A stretch of DNA of 64,000 nucleotides from Atriophallophorus winterbourni (Eukaryota > Platyhelminthes > Trematoda > Plagiorchiida > Microphallidae). Of the stretch, positions 44,427-54,898 are shown piece after piece. Numbering within the stretch: position 1 is the first letter of the stretch; every line of letters begins with the position of its first letter. The translations under genes and the position numbers were made by a program. The stretch lies in assembly GCA_013407085.1 (NCBI GenBank), contig JACCGJ010000666.1, positions 78,511 through 142,510 of the forward strand, given 5' to 3'. Below the pieces are notes generated by a model that saw only the letters and a list, made by a program, of their open reading frames with translations, searched no databases and was not told the origin of the DNA.

Positions 44427-44430
<4 letters not shown>

Positions 44431-44457
<27 letters not shown>
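44431..44457. repeat. AT dinucleotide microsatellite
   Basis: Uninterrupted TA/AT run. The rest of 44150-44680 shows no feature; it is the 3' flank of NPRL2. Confidence 0.9.
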
Positions 44458-44680
44458 CAAATGCTGGTTAATGCTCTTAACATAGTGAAAGAGGTCACAC
44501 AGACCGCGTAAACAGATTGTGTAAAATGTTTCAGCCGAGGCGAAATTATCGTTGGTTGACGAGCGACAACTAAGAAATCACGTGTCGATTACCCAATCCA
44601 AATGAAGTTGACTGAAAACCGAAATACTGCAAAATGTTTTGATTCATTCACCCATAACATTAAAAATTAAGAACAGCAAG

Positions 44681-45406
44681 TCAACGCCAAAGAAAATAAT
44701 AATTGGGTATTGCCGACCCAGGAGAGGAATTCAATTTTTCTGCCGAGCAAGTGTGTTCTGCAAAGTCTCTCGGCTGTCGAGATGATACCGCGCTTCCAGC
44801 CAACTTTCGATCAGAAGAATCGGTTGCATATGACACGGTGTTGCACGACCCAGAGTACAAGTATGCCAGGAGTTCTTCCGTATAGTTAGAATGCATCGAC
44901 CGGAAGATGCATCCGTTTTCTGCCGCTGCAGTACATGCGATTGCATCCAAGCTGTGTAGACCATCCATCACAGACGACCGAGCCTCTTCCCAAACGTGTT
45001 CATCTGCCGGATGCCAAGCTGGAGTGACTGATACACTCAATGGATGTGTATATTTGGCACACCGTGAACTTTGGTGCCCGTTTACGTCATGTGAAGATAC
45101 CCGATTCATTGATCCCATCCGACCACTGATAGGATAGCACTGCAAACGATGAATGAGGCCATTGACTTCGGCAAATTGAACCAAATGTAGCAGACTTATT
45201 CGGGAAGTTTCACTCGAGGGGTGAAGGGATGGATGGAACTTGGCAGCCAAATCGACAAACTGTAAATGCGGCATTGCGGATACCAAATGAGGCAAACTGA
45301 AGTGAGGGGAGCCACTAAGAATGGCGAGTACTCTAAACAAATCCACCAGTGTACAACGACGATCGCTTGAGGAGCGCCCGGAATCGCTCAGGCCAGCTGC
45401 AGGTAA
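44681..45406 (-). CDS. NPRL2: NPRL2 exon D (terminal)
   Basis: 241 codons plus stop after acceptor TTATTTCATGTCACAG. Matches the NPRL2 end: LVDLFRVLAILSGS, HLVQFAEVNGLIHRLQCYP, then MDGLHSLDAIACTAAAENG, which aligns with the human TGCHSYDEIC region. The final 60 residues are poorly conserved. No AATAAA is obvious just after the stop. Confidence 0.82.
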   Translation of the reverse strand, partial: LPAAGLSDSGRSSSDRRCTLVDLFRVLAILSGSPHFSLPHLVSAMPHLQFVDLAAKFHPSLHPSSETSRISLLHLVQFAEVNGLIHRLQCYPISGRMGSMNRVSSHDVNGHQSSRCAKYTHPLSVSVTPAWHPADEHVWEEARSSVMDGLHSLDAIACTAAAENGCIFRSMHSNYTEELLAYLYSGSCNTVSYATDSSDRKLAGSAVSSRQPRDFAEHTCSAEKLNSSPGSAIPNYYFLWR

Positions 45407-48400
45407 CTGTGACATGAAATAAACAGTTAAGCAATGATTTTTAGAACGTATTGATAGAAGTGGATGCGGCTTCAGTTTAGGTTAGCACAACACGTGATAC
45501 TTCGAATCATTGATTTGGAAGTTTTAGAAAGCAACGGATAATTTTTTTCTCTTAGTGTACATTTTCGGAATTAACGGACGGAACTAAAGCAAAGGATAAT
45601 ATTATTTTTATCAGCCCCGAAATTAAAGAGAATCTTTACTCAATACAAGTTACAATAAATCAACACAATAACCCAATAGATGGCAAACGAAATATTTAGC
45701 GAAACAGATGATTGATAGGTGAGATAAAGAGCAGATATGTGCACGCATACAAAGTGAAATATGCACAAACTAAACCCGTAAAGAACGAGTTTTAACTCTA
45801 TGAATATAATCGGGAAGTGATGCCGAAGTAGTAGTGACCAATCCATAAAGTGAAACCACAAATCTATGGCAATAACCAGCACAGATCACTCAAACATACA
45901 CAGAACTATGGGTGCAAAGCGTTTGTATGCATTACGTAGAAACGTTGATCGACTTTGAAGCAATGGCAAAACGGCAAACAAAAGATGATATTATCGTTGT
46001 AAATTTTACCAACGATACGATACAATCATATCTAGGCTCTTACTGCCAACATAGATGATATAGTCTCTGGTTTTACTCTTGGTAACATGGTAAAAACAAC
46101 CAGTTTTCCAGGATTGCTAACAAAAACAGACGATGCATCTGTCCCGGTTATCGACGCTGTGCAGTGAACCGGACGATCACATTTACCCAGAATTTCCGGG
46201 ATGGAAATCTCGCGGTGCACTGCTAAAACTGCGTTCTCTGTCGTTCGTGGTGTGGAATGAAATTAGACAGATGCCAGGAAAACTAACTCTGGCAAAATAT
46301 AATTTAGTTTACCTCATTTTTGTTAGGGGTCAAATACAGTAGTTATAATCACAGGCCTTATGGACCTGAGCGATTAGGTCAAAGAAAAATATGATCACGT
46401 ATGCGAGCATGTTAATTGTGTGGAATGAGAAGATATCAACCAACATAGGAGGTACGAATGCGGCGTCGCTGATATCAAATGGGAAAAAGACGGTAAATTT
46501 CTCGCCTAAAATTATCAGCACCATCATCATCATAACCAGGGGCATTATTACACAACAAACAACGAATGGTTAATTTCCTTACAACCATGACACAATAAAA
46601 TACTAAGAAGATGGGGATGGGTGGGATTTATAAAGCCGCAGAAGCTACAAATTGATAAACACAAACAAACTAAGATGCTGTGCGTACAATTCGAATGGGA
46701 CATGCATTCAACCAAGTAATAGTATGAGCATTTGCGACTTTTACTGCCATATATCCCAAGAAGCTTTTCTCGTGACTCTACCTGACAACATAGAAGATTA
46801 AGCAACCACTCCAAGTACACGCCAACAGCAAGACCGACATATCCTCAAGCGTAACAAGCCAATACGATATTGGGTCGCGGGGACCCAAGCCAGGTCGACG
46901 GACTGCGCCGAGTTTAGAAAAGTCAATATTTAGGGTCATGGACTGCCCATAACATGTAGCGGATTAGCCAATCGAAATGCGGCGTCGTAGAAAAGAATCC
47001 GTTTGGAAAGTCGGTTGTCCGTCATCCGCAAAACGTGACCTCGCTGAAGCGCAGATTAATCTGTTGCTCTATAAACATTACTACCGAAGATCTTGTTACG
47101 AACAGCATAGCTCCGTATGCAATAGCAACAGCAAACTCAACGGAAGGAGACAGCGGTTGTCGAAAATATAGGATATGCTCTTCGTTTACGGTTAAAGTTT
47201 CGCGCCTACGTAGCAAAACGGCCTGAAAAGTTGCTTTGAAGACTCTACCCTCCATAATAGTGGCAGTCTTCTCCGCGATCTGAGAAGACTTTGATTGCGG
47301 AATGCTAGAATCGCCATAGAAATAGAAGTGTCAAGATATGTGAAACGGTTTATCGTCTCAAATTCCTGATTGTCAAGTAAAAAAGTGCTGTTTAATAAAC
47401 CGATGGCCTGGAACAGAACACTTCACTTGGGCGGTGCAAAACGTATTCCGGATGTTGGCGGAATCCTAAATAGTTTGTTTAGTGTAGATTGCGCATTTGT
47501 ATACGAGTCTAAAGCATAGGTATGTCATGAGCACAGTCGAAATCTGACAAAGTGTGATTTTCGAAGGTCAAGGAGCCTTCGCTGCATTATTCCGTAATGG
47601 TATCAATTACAAAATTACATGAAAGTAGAAAAATTAGGCATCCTTGTCGGACGCCACATGTGAATGATAATTTGAGCGAAAAGCTCATGTAAACAGACAG
47701 TCATCCAAATGTGTGAGCATAAATTACACGCAGTATGTTAACATACATTTGAGAAACACCTCTTCAGAAAAACGTGACAACGCCACCAGAAAGTTTACCG
47801 ACTTCCTTTCGGATCCTTTACATGCAGGCATCTTTGTAGAAAGCAGAGGTAAATATTGGCAATTAGACAAGCGTGATTACCCAGATTTTAGCAACAACAA
47901 AAAATAATTTAAGCTGGTGGTTCCAAAACAACAACAACAACAACAAGTACTGTTGAAACCCAAATCTTCGCAAAGACGTACCGCAGCCTCAATACACGCG
48001 GTCCCCAGTTGCTCGTCTGTCAACAACTTCGAGAGACGTGGAAGGCCGAGCCATCCTCCCACCGAAATCGGTACAAGTAACGAATCGAAGCGAGATGAAC
48101 GGGGGTACAAAAATGTGGGAGCCGATAACGCGCGAACAATACCCAAACGAAGCAAATGCACTAAGCAAAGACGCGCGATGGTCAGATCGACCTTGACCAA
48201 GTAAGCCACTTCTGCCAAGCAGTGACGGCCGTCGAGATAAGGCAATATTCTCCGGCTGACATGGTCGACGGGATCCCAGCGAGATCGTCCCGAGGGTTGA
48301 GGAGCGGGGACTGGAGCGATTTGCACGAGGACACAGTCGTCTTTCAGGTGGCAATAGGAATGAAACGAGGTCAATGCGAGATGCCAACTTTTTGAACATT

Positions 48401-50863
48401 TGGATTTGATGAGTGGAGTTTTGCACGAACGAGTGGACTTGGTACTGGATACCGACTCATCGGGATTCAACGATAAACGCCCGTAAGTGGAACTGCATAA
48501 CGTTGGACTGAACTGAAAAGATAAATGAGATTGTCATGACGTGCTTCGAATGAAAAATATTCAGGATGATTGCACGGAGAAGCGCGACATCTGTAATGGG
48601 AATACGAACAGAGTGGCCGTAACACCAGAAATTAGTGTCAGTTGCATCCACTGCAAACCAAATACCGTCACCGTTTATTAACCGTTCTCGATACGACATT
48701 CACAAAACAAAATACTTGAGGCAATTTCGTGTGAGAGCAATTAACAGCCAAGTCTTGTCGAAACAGCAGTCTCATGATGGATATGAAACGATCTTTGCAA
48801 AAATGTACATTTGGGAACAAAAGAGATCGAACTGAAGGTTGTAAGGGTTGGGCACTTCATCGCATTTTCAAGATGCTATTCGAACCACAGCACCCACGGT
48901 TGAACGCAAGCTTTAGCCATCAATGGAATTCGCCGCGAAAGCTGTGATGTTCTGAGTACGCGAAGCCGGTACAAACAGGATCGATTCTAATGACGCACCG
49001 ATGGACATGTTCTCAGACCAAGGATTACATTCATTTTAACCGGTAATATCAGCATCTATGTCTTCTTGCATCAGACGTGTCAAAATCATTCGGTGTTTCA
49101 TATTCTCAATCCCGTATGTATGAAATCAGAAGTCTGATTCAGGCAGTGTCGTACTGTCACAGACTGTAAGTGGGCAAAGATACTGTCAGGCTGCACAGAC
49201 CGAGACAGATATGGGAAAGCAAAATAGCAATGGCAGTGTTTTCGCATGCACCTCACTGACAGTGGCAGATCAATGTAACATGGTGTTAGCAGCACAGCAC
49301 AGAATGCTACACGATTGCACATTTATTCGAAAGAGTCATCTCTAGTGAAAACCAGAACAAAGCATCGAACACTTTAATTCCGAAGAATGTTATATACCAG
49401 ACGTTGAAATCATAATTCAAAAAACGAGTCTGCACATAGCTTGCGTAGAATGTTCATTGACTCGGGTTACTCAGACAGTACCATATTAGGCAATAATGGC
49501 AACGGTTAGGTAAAACAATTATTTTAGACCTCTTGAAAGTCCGTTCTGGTAGTGCATAATCAATTTATTCACACGATACTGTGAAACATTATCAAGAGTA
49601 CACCAAAATAAGGCCAGAATGAAATCGTATGCCCGAACCAGGCCAAATGCTACACAGTCAGAGACTGCCGGGCCTAGACAGATAGAAAAATTAAACATAA
49701 AATGGTACTGAAATTCCAGCTTGTTTCCACATGCTCCCATAACTGGGAGCAAATCAATTTAGCATGGTGTTAGCCATGCAGTAAAGAAGTTTTATACGTG
49801 CAAAATCACAATACGTTGAGTGAAGCTCGATTAAATGAAACAACACGAAACGCATGAAGCACAATTCCAAATGTGTCAAGTCTTTTTATCCCCTAGTTTA
49901 CGTACCCGTAAGTACAGCGATCCGCAGTCCATTATGTCCAAAACGCATGAGCCATGTTTGTGCAACTGACGAAAAACTGAATCCAAACCCAGCAAAGGTT
50001 CGGATTCATGAGCATTTGCCAGACTCGTTGAAACATACGAGCATTCTACTTCTAGCGTGTAGAAAAACCGGTTGATTTTAAGAGCCAACGCCTCGTACGC
50101 GTTCTGTATCGGCACTCGGAGACCACCTGCTGTCTGATCGAGCCAAAAAGGCCAATGCGTTAGATCATCCAGGATGGAGGAGGTTCTCGGTTTAAGAACC
50201 AAGCCAATGTTGAATTGAAGGGTGTTACGTGTGTACTGGTCGCTTTCGATGCGTTGTGGGCAACCGACGATGTAATGTTGGAACGCCTCGGTTGTGATCA
50301 CATGAAATGCCAAATCAGCACGGGGCAAAACTAAATTACTGATTTCTTTGAACTGTGTCTAAAAATAAGAGAAATACAGATGGAGTCAAAACGATTAGTT
50401 TAAAATGAACTTAGCGAGAGTAGAAGGTACCAGACAAAGTTGGTACGGTATGAAAGCATGAACCAGGCAAAGTGCCGCACAGTCAGAGACTGCACGTGGG
50501 CTAAGATACTGTCAGGTTGCCCAGGCCTAGACAGATATGAGGAAGACAAAAGAACAGACAAAGTTGAAGTACCGAGATGATGATGAGTAAGAATGACACT
50601 GCTACCGTAACCCAAGAAACCGCCGCGCAAAATGTATATGAGAAGAAGCATGCCGATGCAGCTCAAGCGATACAATAATCACATTAATAACAAGAATAGT
50701 CCTGTACACATGGAAAGCAACTAAATTAAAAAAGCTGGAGATAAAAGTAACAACTCACAGGGGACACATATCCAGGTGGATATTGATATGCGATGACAGT
50801 TCCTCGAACGTTTTCGAAAGTGGCAACAAAGATGGCGGCAAGTTCAGAGGCTCGTACAGCCAC
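44681..50863 (-). CDS. NPRL2: NPRL2, GATOR1 complex subunit (four exons located)
   Basis: Exons on the minus strand: 50863-50759, 50358-49906, 48512-47982, 45406-44681, all joined in phase 0, giving 604 codons plus stop. The joined product follows NPRL2 from near its N-terminus: AAIFVATFENVRGTVIAYQ; HYIVGCPQRIESDQYTRNTL; NRFFYTLEVECSYVS; HVSRRILPYLDGRHCLAEVA; LSKLLTDEQL; LVDLFRVL; LVQFAEVNGLIHRLQCYP. The Arg in DQYTRN (codon 50229-50227) matches human Arg78, the arginine finger that stimulates RagA/B GTP hydrolysis. NPRL2 acts with NPRL3 and DEPDC5 at the lysosome to repress TORC1 when amino acids are low. Human NPRL2 has 380 residues; the extra length here is in Ser-rich insertions. The start codon exon was not found. 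Confidence 0.85.
45407..46509. other. NPRL2 last intron, unassigned part
   Basis: AT-rich intron sequence; no gene or named repeat. The intron totals 2575 bp, about half of it RTE. Confidence 0.6.
46510..47720 (-). mobile_element. RTE 3' half in last NPRL2 intron, degraded
   Basis: Minus strand: RT piece near 47690-47600 (SLKLSFTCGVRQGCLIFLL, NFVIDTIT), C-terminal scraps, then the RTE 3' UTR and tail (46620-46515) ending in ATG/ATT simple repeat. Same orientation as the gene. Diverged, many stops. Confidence 0.65.
47982..48512 (-). CDS. NPRL2: NPRL2 exon C
   Basis: 177 codons from acceptor TCATTTATCTTTTCAG to donor GCTGCG|GTACGT. The first 60 residues are Ser/Lys-rich linker without human match. 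Then ILPYLDGRHCLAEVAYLVKV and LCLVHLLRLGIVRAL correspond to the winged-helix part of the C-terminal domain. The donor lies about 30 bp before a CAA repeat in the intron. Confidence 0.82.
49118..49325 (+). repeat. Dispersed repeat R1, copy 3
   Basis: In an NPRL2 intron. Longest-type copy: CACAGACTGTAAGTGGGCAA, AGATACTGTCAGG, GACAGATATGGGAAAGC, then TAGCAATGGCAGTG and a GCACG-ATTGCAC end. Confidence 0.65.
49625..49800 (+). repeat. Dispersed repeat R1, copy 4
   Basis: Same intron: CACAGTCAGAGACTGC, CGGGCCTAGACAGATA and AGCATGGTGTTAGCCATGCA; the middle block is deleted. 49326-49624 between the copies shows nothing. Confidence 0.6.
49906..50358 (-). CDS. NPRL2: NPRL2 exon B
   Basis: 151 codons from acceptor TTCTCTTATTTTTAG to donor TTACGG|GTACGT. 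Holds GCPQRIESDQYTRN with the arginine finger and the TLEVECSYVS strand that ends the Longin domain. An insertion of about 30 residues (RTSSILDDLTHWPFWLDQTA) has no human counterpart. Confidence 0.85.
50440..50540 (+). repeat. Dispersed repeat R1, copy 5
   Basis: Between NPRL2 exons A and B. Clean core: AGTGCCGCACAGTCAGAGAC, GTGGGCTAAGATACTGTCAG, CCCAGGCCTAGACAGATATG. Confidence 0.7.
50759..50863 (-). CDS. NPRL2: NPRL2 exon A (first located)
   Basis: 35 codons between acceptor TTTTGTCTCCATTTCAG and donor CCCCT|GTGAGT. Encodes AAIFVATFENVRGTVIAYQY, the first strands of the Longin domain. The open frame upstream has no ATG before a stop, so a short 5' exon with the start must lie above 50863. 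Confidence 0.8.
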
Positions 50864-51045
50864 CTGAAATGGAGACAAAATAAGACGAGATTCAAAGTCG
50901 AAAGACGGAAAATAACATTTGTGAACAACTCGAGGGTAAAATCAAAACTGACTTAAATGGTTCGTAATTACTGATATCGTATTCGGTAAAAAAAATTAGA
51001 GTTTTGGCCTTACTCTTCGAGTGACATTTTCCTCCACTTACTCAT

Positions 51046-51208
51046 TGTCATGATTGTTTGTTGTATACTTTCTATATGCTGTTGACTAACACACCCTGTT
51101 TACATTTCGGCTATTGTATGCTCATTCTTAGAATAGTAAAGTATTGCTTACTACACTCAAACCCGTCTTCCTTCTCAACTTAATTCGGATCGTATAAAGA
51201 ACGTTACA
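51046..51208 (+). repeat. Solo LTR of the transducing element family
   Basis: 163 bp with the same ends as 9733-9895, flanked by a perfect 5 bp duplication CTCAT (51041-51045 and 51209-51213). It differs from those LTRs at about ten sites, so it is older. Solo LTRs form by recombination between two LTRs. It lies 183 bp upstream of the first located NPRL2 exon, antisense to the gene. Confidence 0.9.
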
Positions 51209-51374
51209 CTCATGGGCATCACTACACAAGTAGCAGGTACCGAGGGATTATTGGCTTAAAAACATAGCACTACAAAATCCTATATGGTGAAGGGCGATAG
51301 ATAAAACACTACGGAACCTGTAGAAGATTAAGCACAGATACATTGGGATATGATGCTTATAACCTGCCAAAGTC

Positions 51375-51715
51375 GGCGGAGCTCGTCTTCCAGGCAATGG
51401 TTAATTAAGTTTCAGGATATGTCCCGAAACCGTGTTCAATGGCGGTCTTACACTAAGCATATTCTTGGAGTGTTTGCTTAACCTTGTATGTTGTCAAGCG
51501 GAGTGACGAGAAAAGTTTGTTATGATGCATGACAGTGAAAGCCGCAAGGAAGCTGCCGTGCTGATGTCGCTGTACTCGTTCACGAAACTTGTCTGAATGC
51601 ATGTTCCACTCTTCCCCATCTTTTAGGATTTTACTTTTTCATGGTTGTATGGCAGTTAAGCATTCGGTACGTGCTACCGGTGTAATGCTGTCTTTGATGA
51701 TAATGATGACCCTGC
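51375..51715 (+). mobile_element. RTE 3' end
   Basis: Last codons (AAAGTCGGCGGAGC, CGTCTTCCAGG) and the 3' UTR seen at 18.0-18.85 kb, ending CTGTCTTTGATGATAATGATG. Confidence 0.75.
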
Positions 51716-51799
51716 CACAATGAATTGAATGCAGCTTGTAGTCAGCAAATCTGCGAATCGACATTTAAGGTAAGGCATCGGAAGGTAATGGAAACAACG

Positions 51800-52320
51800 G
51801 GTATAATCATGGAGAACGTTACATCGGTAGCAGGTAGCGAGTGCTTTGCTACCATACAACCATTTCACGTGAAAATCGTAAAGAGATGAACAGATGGAGG
51901 AGGGTGGGAACCTAAATGCTACTGAACCTGTAGAAGATTAAGCAAAGACACCTCAAATCAAACATACTTTCAATCAAGTGTTGTAAACAAGTCAAGGGAT
52001 ATCAGCAGGACAGCTTCCTTGCAGCTTCAGTGCCACGGATCATAGCAAAATAGGCTTATCCTTAGTGGTCATAGCATAAAGGTCACACACCTTTCTCGAA
52101 AATAGGGATGCTTATAAATTGTTTTTCTTCTCAGTTGCAGCTTGTTTCTCTTTCCTGAAAAAGAGGCCGGTTAACGTGCTTAGTATGATGTCAGCATGTT
52201 CTTTAAACAGAACCGGGACTAGTCCAGCAGGACCAATTGCTCTAAATATCTCCACTGAATCATTGCAAAGCATGATTTCCACTTTACTCGATGGCGTTAA
52301 GCCAGCCTACTAGGATGCAA
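51800..52320 (-). mobile_element. RTE 3' UTR and RT scrap, antisense
   Basis: 52320-52100 on the minus strand gives EIFRAIGPAGLVPVLFKEHA and IILSTLTGLF, the entry to RTE RT (compare GPNDIPPVLFKEG in the array). 52090-51800 is 3' UTR (AGCTTCCTTG, AATCAAGTGTTG). The middle is deleted. Confidence 0.65.
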
Positions 52321-52579
52321 AAGAGAAAGCAAGCTGCTGCTTTTTACACTCAAGTGCTGCCAATAAACACTTTGAGGCCAATAGACGTTCATCGTCATCG
52401 TGGAATGATAGCAAGGCCTAGTTTAATGTAAAACAGTGTAGTGGCAGTCCTGCGAGTCCGTCGACGTTTAATAATACGAAAGTGAAATAAAAATTTCAAA
52501 ATGCTTTGCACTAGCACGAAACTTGCAAGCCCTTTGGAAGTTATATTTAGTTAATCAAAAACGACAAACACAGACCTTG

Positions 52580-53640
52580 ACCTATTAGAAGTTTTTCATT
52601 ATCATCATTGATAGCATTACACCGGTAACAAGTTCCAAGTGATTAAATGCCATACAACCATGACAACCTTACAACGACATCATTCCAAGTTAATAGTGGC
52701 AATTTTTTGATATCTACGTCGCTACCAATGATTCTATTGCGGATAGTTGCGTTACGTATTCGATGGTGCCAAGTAACTCCGGCGATTGTCGAAGAACCAC
52801 AGACGTTATGTTTCTTCTTTTCTCAGTGTCAGGGTTCACATCCGTACAGTAACACTTCGCCTACGGTAGCCTTATATACTCTGCCCTTAAGCTTTAGAGA
52901 CAAATGTGTGACGCCACAGATGACCTAAGTTACAAAAAGCTACTGTGGCTCTGGAAATGCGAGCTGAAATCTTATTTAAACACGCTTGGTAGTAATGCAA
53001 CTAACCGAATAGGCACAACAGTCTACAGTAGCAAGTTACACATTATTGAAGCTTAGCGCTGTTTCGATCGGGTCAATATCCTGTAACAGACCATTGCAAT
53101 TAGAAGGTGCAAAAGCACATACCGAAGGATGGTATAATACTACATAGTAAGTCTAAAGTATACGGAGCATCCGCATAGGTATCGAAGAGTAGAACTACGT
53201 CGTCGGCATAATCTAAATCAAGTTTATTATCGTGGCTTTTCTGAATGCACGGCGTGGACATGCCTGCAGTACATGCATCAATTATAGTGCTAATTACAAA
53301 CTGAACAAAAATTGAGAAATTGGACAGCCTTGTCGGGATCACTAAACGTACACCTCAAGGCGCATAGAACAATAGGAATAAAGCGCCCAAATAGGTTAAC
53401 GTAATTTTGCGGGACACCTTTGTGTAGTAAGATATTAAATGATGCGTTTCTATCTGCCGAGTAAAAAGCAGCCTCAAAATCAAGAAGGATCGCTACAATG
53501 GACTGGCGTGTGAATATGTGATTGAAACATCATCCACCGGGTCGAAATCCTGCTTGCTGTTCACAAATCTGTGATTCATTGTGTAATGTAAGGCGACGAA
53601 GACGAATTGACTCAGGAAGTCGGGTAATAACGGACACAAG
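52580..53640 (-). mobile_element. RTE RT to 3' end, antisense, degraded
   Basis: 53342-53100 gives LSNFSIFVQFVISTIID and LDLDYADDVVLLFDTYAD with the catalytic YADD. 53590-53400 is earlier RT (FRPGG, a FDFEAAFYS-like AFD motif). The 3' UTR ends near 52580 in TTATCATCATTGATAGCATTACACCGG. Frameshifted throughout. Confidence 0.7.
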
Positions 53641-53990
53641 GCTTATTCCCCAGTGAATACAGACAGATATAAGAAAGAGGAAATGGCAAAGAGACTCCAG
53701 CAAGGTTCCGCATGCCGATCAGTACCGTTAGCAAGACAATTTGGCACGGTTTCAACAGCGCAGTAGATAAATACTGCGCGATTGCACACCCGTGCAATCC
53801 CCAACCTTCGCGGAGAATGGTGGGATTTGATAGCTAAGAGATCTACAGAAGAGCGAGCACAGACAAACTGGGATGTGCCTGAACCTCGAAAGGAAAAGAC
53901 GTTCAACCAGATTAAGTGAACCAGTAAAGTGAGCTCAGAACGACAGCTTCCTTGCAGCTTTTCACTGACATGCATCATAACAAGCTATTT
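53641..53990 (+). repeat. R1 copy 6 followed by inverted RTE 3' UTR
   Basis: 53650-53810: a later part of R1 (ACAGACAGATATAAGAAAGA, GAGACTCCAGCAAGG, CGATTGCACACCCGTGCAAT). 53820-53990: RTE 3' UTR in reverse (AGATCTACAGAAGAGCGAGC, AGCTTCCTTGCAGC, TGCATCATAACAAGC). Confidence 0.55.
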
Positions 53991-54250
53991 TGAAGTTGAA
54001 GTTTACCTTAAAAATACACGAAAAAATCAAATTCTAACCTGACCGATTACAAATCAATACCAGGCAGAAGCATTGTGCGGAACGAATTTTCATCAGCAAC
54101 ATCGATAACTCAAAGTTGGCATTGCACAGGCAATGACACTAAATCAGAACAATGATCGCCATCGTGGGTTCTCATGCACCTACAGCGTATTATTTGAAAA
54201 CCCGAAATAAACGCCTATAAATCAGAAAGCAACGAATCGCTAACAAACAG

Positions 54251-54260
54251 TTTATTTATT
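54251..54260 (-). promoter_or_regulatory. LSM6 polyadenylation signal
   Basis: AATAAATAAA on the minus strand, 24-33 bases after the stop codon. Confidence 0.7.
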
Positions 54261-54283
54261 TACAGATACACAGTAAAGTTTGA

Positions 54284-54594
54284 TTACCACCGTTTTTGCG
54301 TGCTGATATATAAAACTGCGAGAAAATGAAGAAAAGTTGAATGCAACAAACCATTATTTCCGCGTATAAAAGTGTCACCATATTTGTTCTTCAAAAGCCC
54401 GTCTACGTACTCCTCTGTTTGCTCCAAAACCACATTCATGTATCCATCAAGTGAGATAAGAACGCCTTATAGAGAAAAAAATCGTGATTTTGAATTATCA
54501 TACCACGGTAATCTGCACCAGAATTCAGTTTGACAACCACTGGTCTTCCGATTATTAGCTTAAGAAAATCCCGCGGCGTCTGCTTCTGAGACAT
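54284..54594 (-). CDS. LSM6: LSM6, Sm-like protein, with two micro-introns
   Basis: Exons on the minus strand: 54594-54504, 54465-54352, 54315-54284. The introns are 38 bp (GTATGA...TATAAG) and 36 bp (GTTTGT...CTCGCAG). The spliced frame is 78 residues, against 80 in human: MSQKQTPRDFLKLIIGRPVV, VKLNSGADYRG, LDGYMNVVLEQTEEYV, FIRGNNVLYIS and KRW-stop. It covers both Sm motifs: Sm1 with the LDGYMN centre, and Sm2 IRGNNVLYIS that binds RNA through Arg-Gly-Asn. LSm6 belongs to the LSm1-7 ring (mRNA decay, cytoplasm) and the LSm2-8 ring (U6 snRNA, nucleus). AATAAATAAA lies about 20 bp after the stop. No defect seen; no other copy in the window. Confidence 0.95.
54316..54351 (-). other. LSM6 micro-intron 2 (36 bp)
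   Basis: Donor AATG|GTTTGT, acceptor TTCATTTTCTCGCAG|TT. Removal joins RGNN-V-LYIS. Confidence 0.92.
54466..54503 (-). other. LSM6 micro-intron 1 (38 bp)
   Basis: Donor G|GTATGA, acceptor TTTTTTTCTCTATAAG|GC. Its removal joins DYR-G-VLISLDGYMN, the family sequence. Micro-introns near 5' ends are known in schistosome genes. Confidence 0.92.
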
Positions 54595-54820
54595 GATTCA
54601 ATCTGAGCTAAAATAGATACATCGGTGAAAAACAACCGGAAGACGCCAAAAGAGTAAAATTTGACAATACACATTTAGAATACTACGGAACGTTAAAAGT
54701 CTAGTCGCTACTAACAGGGTTGCAGGATAAACTGACCCCGATTGGGCGACGTGAGGAAACAAATAAGATGTCTGTGGGTCTTAGATAATCGCTGTCTTCG
54801 CACGACCGACGAAGTTACTG
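54595..54820. other. LSM6 upstream region
   Basis: About 225 bp before a microsatellite. No TATA box or other element that I can single out; presumed to contain the promoter. Confidence 0.35.
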
Positions 54821-54898
54821 TATGAATGTATGTATGTGTGTGTATGTATGTATGTATGTATGTATGTATGTGTGTATGTATGTATGTATGTATGTATG
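54821..54898 (+). repeat. TATG microsatellite
   Basis: Near-perfect tetranucleotide run (GTAT units with a few GTGT changes). It joins directly to RTE coding sequence at 54899. Confidence 0.95.

Noticed and set aside
51001..51045. ATG followed by a GTAAGG donor as NPRL2 first exon (minus strand)
   Set aside because: The splice phase does not fit the phase-0 start of exon A, so I left the 5' exon unassigned.
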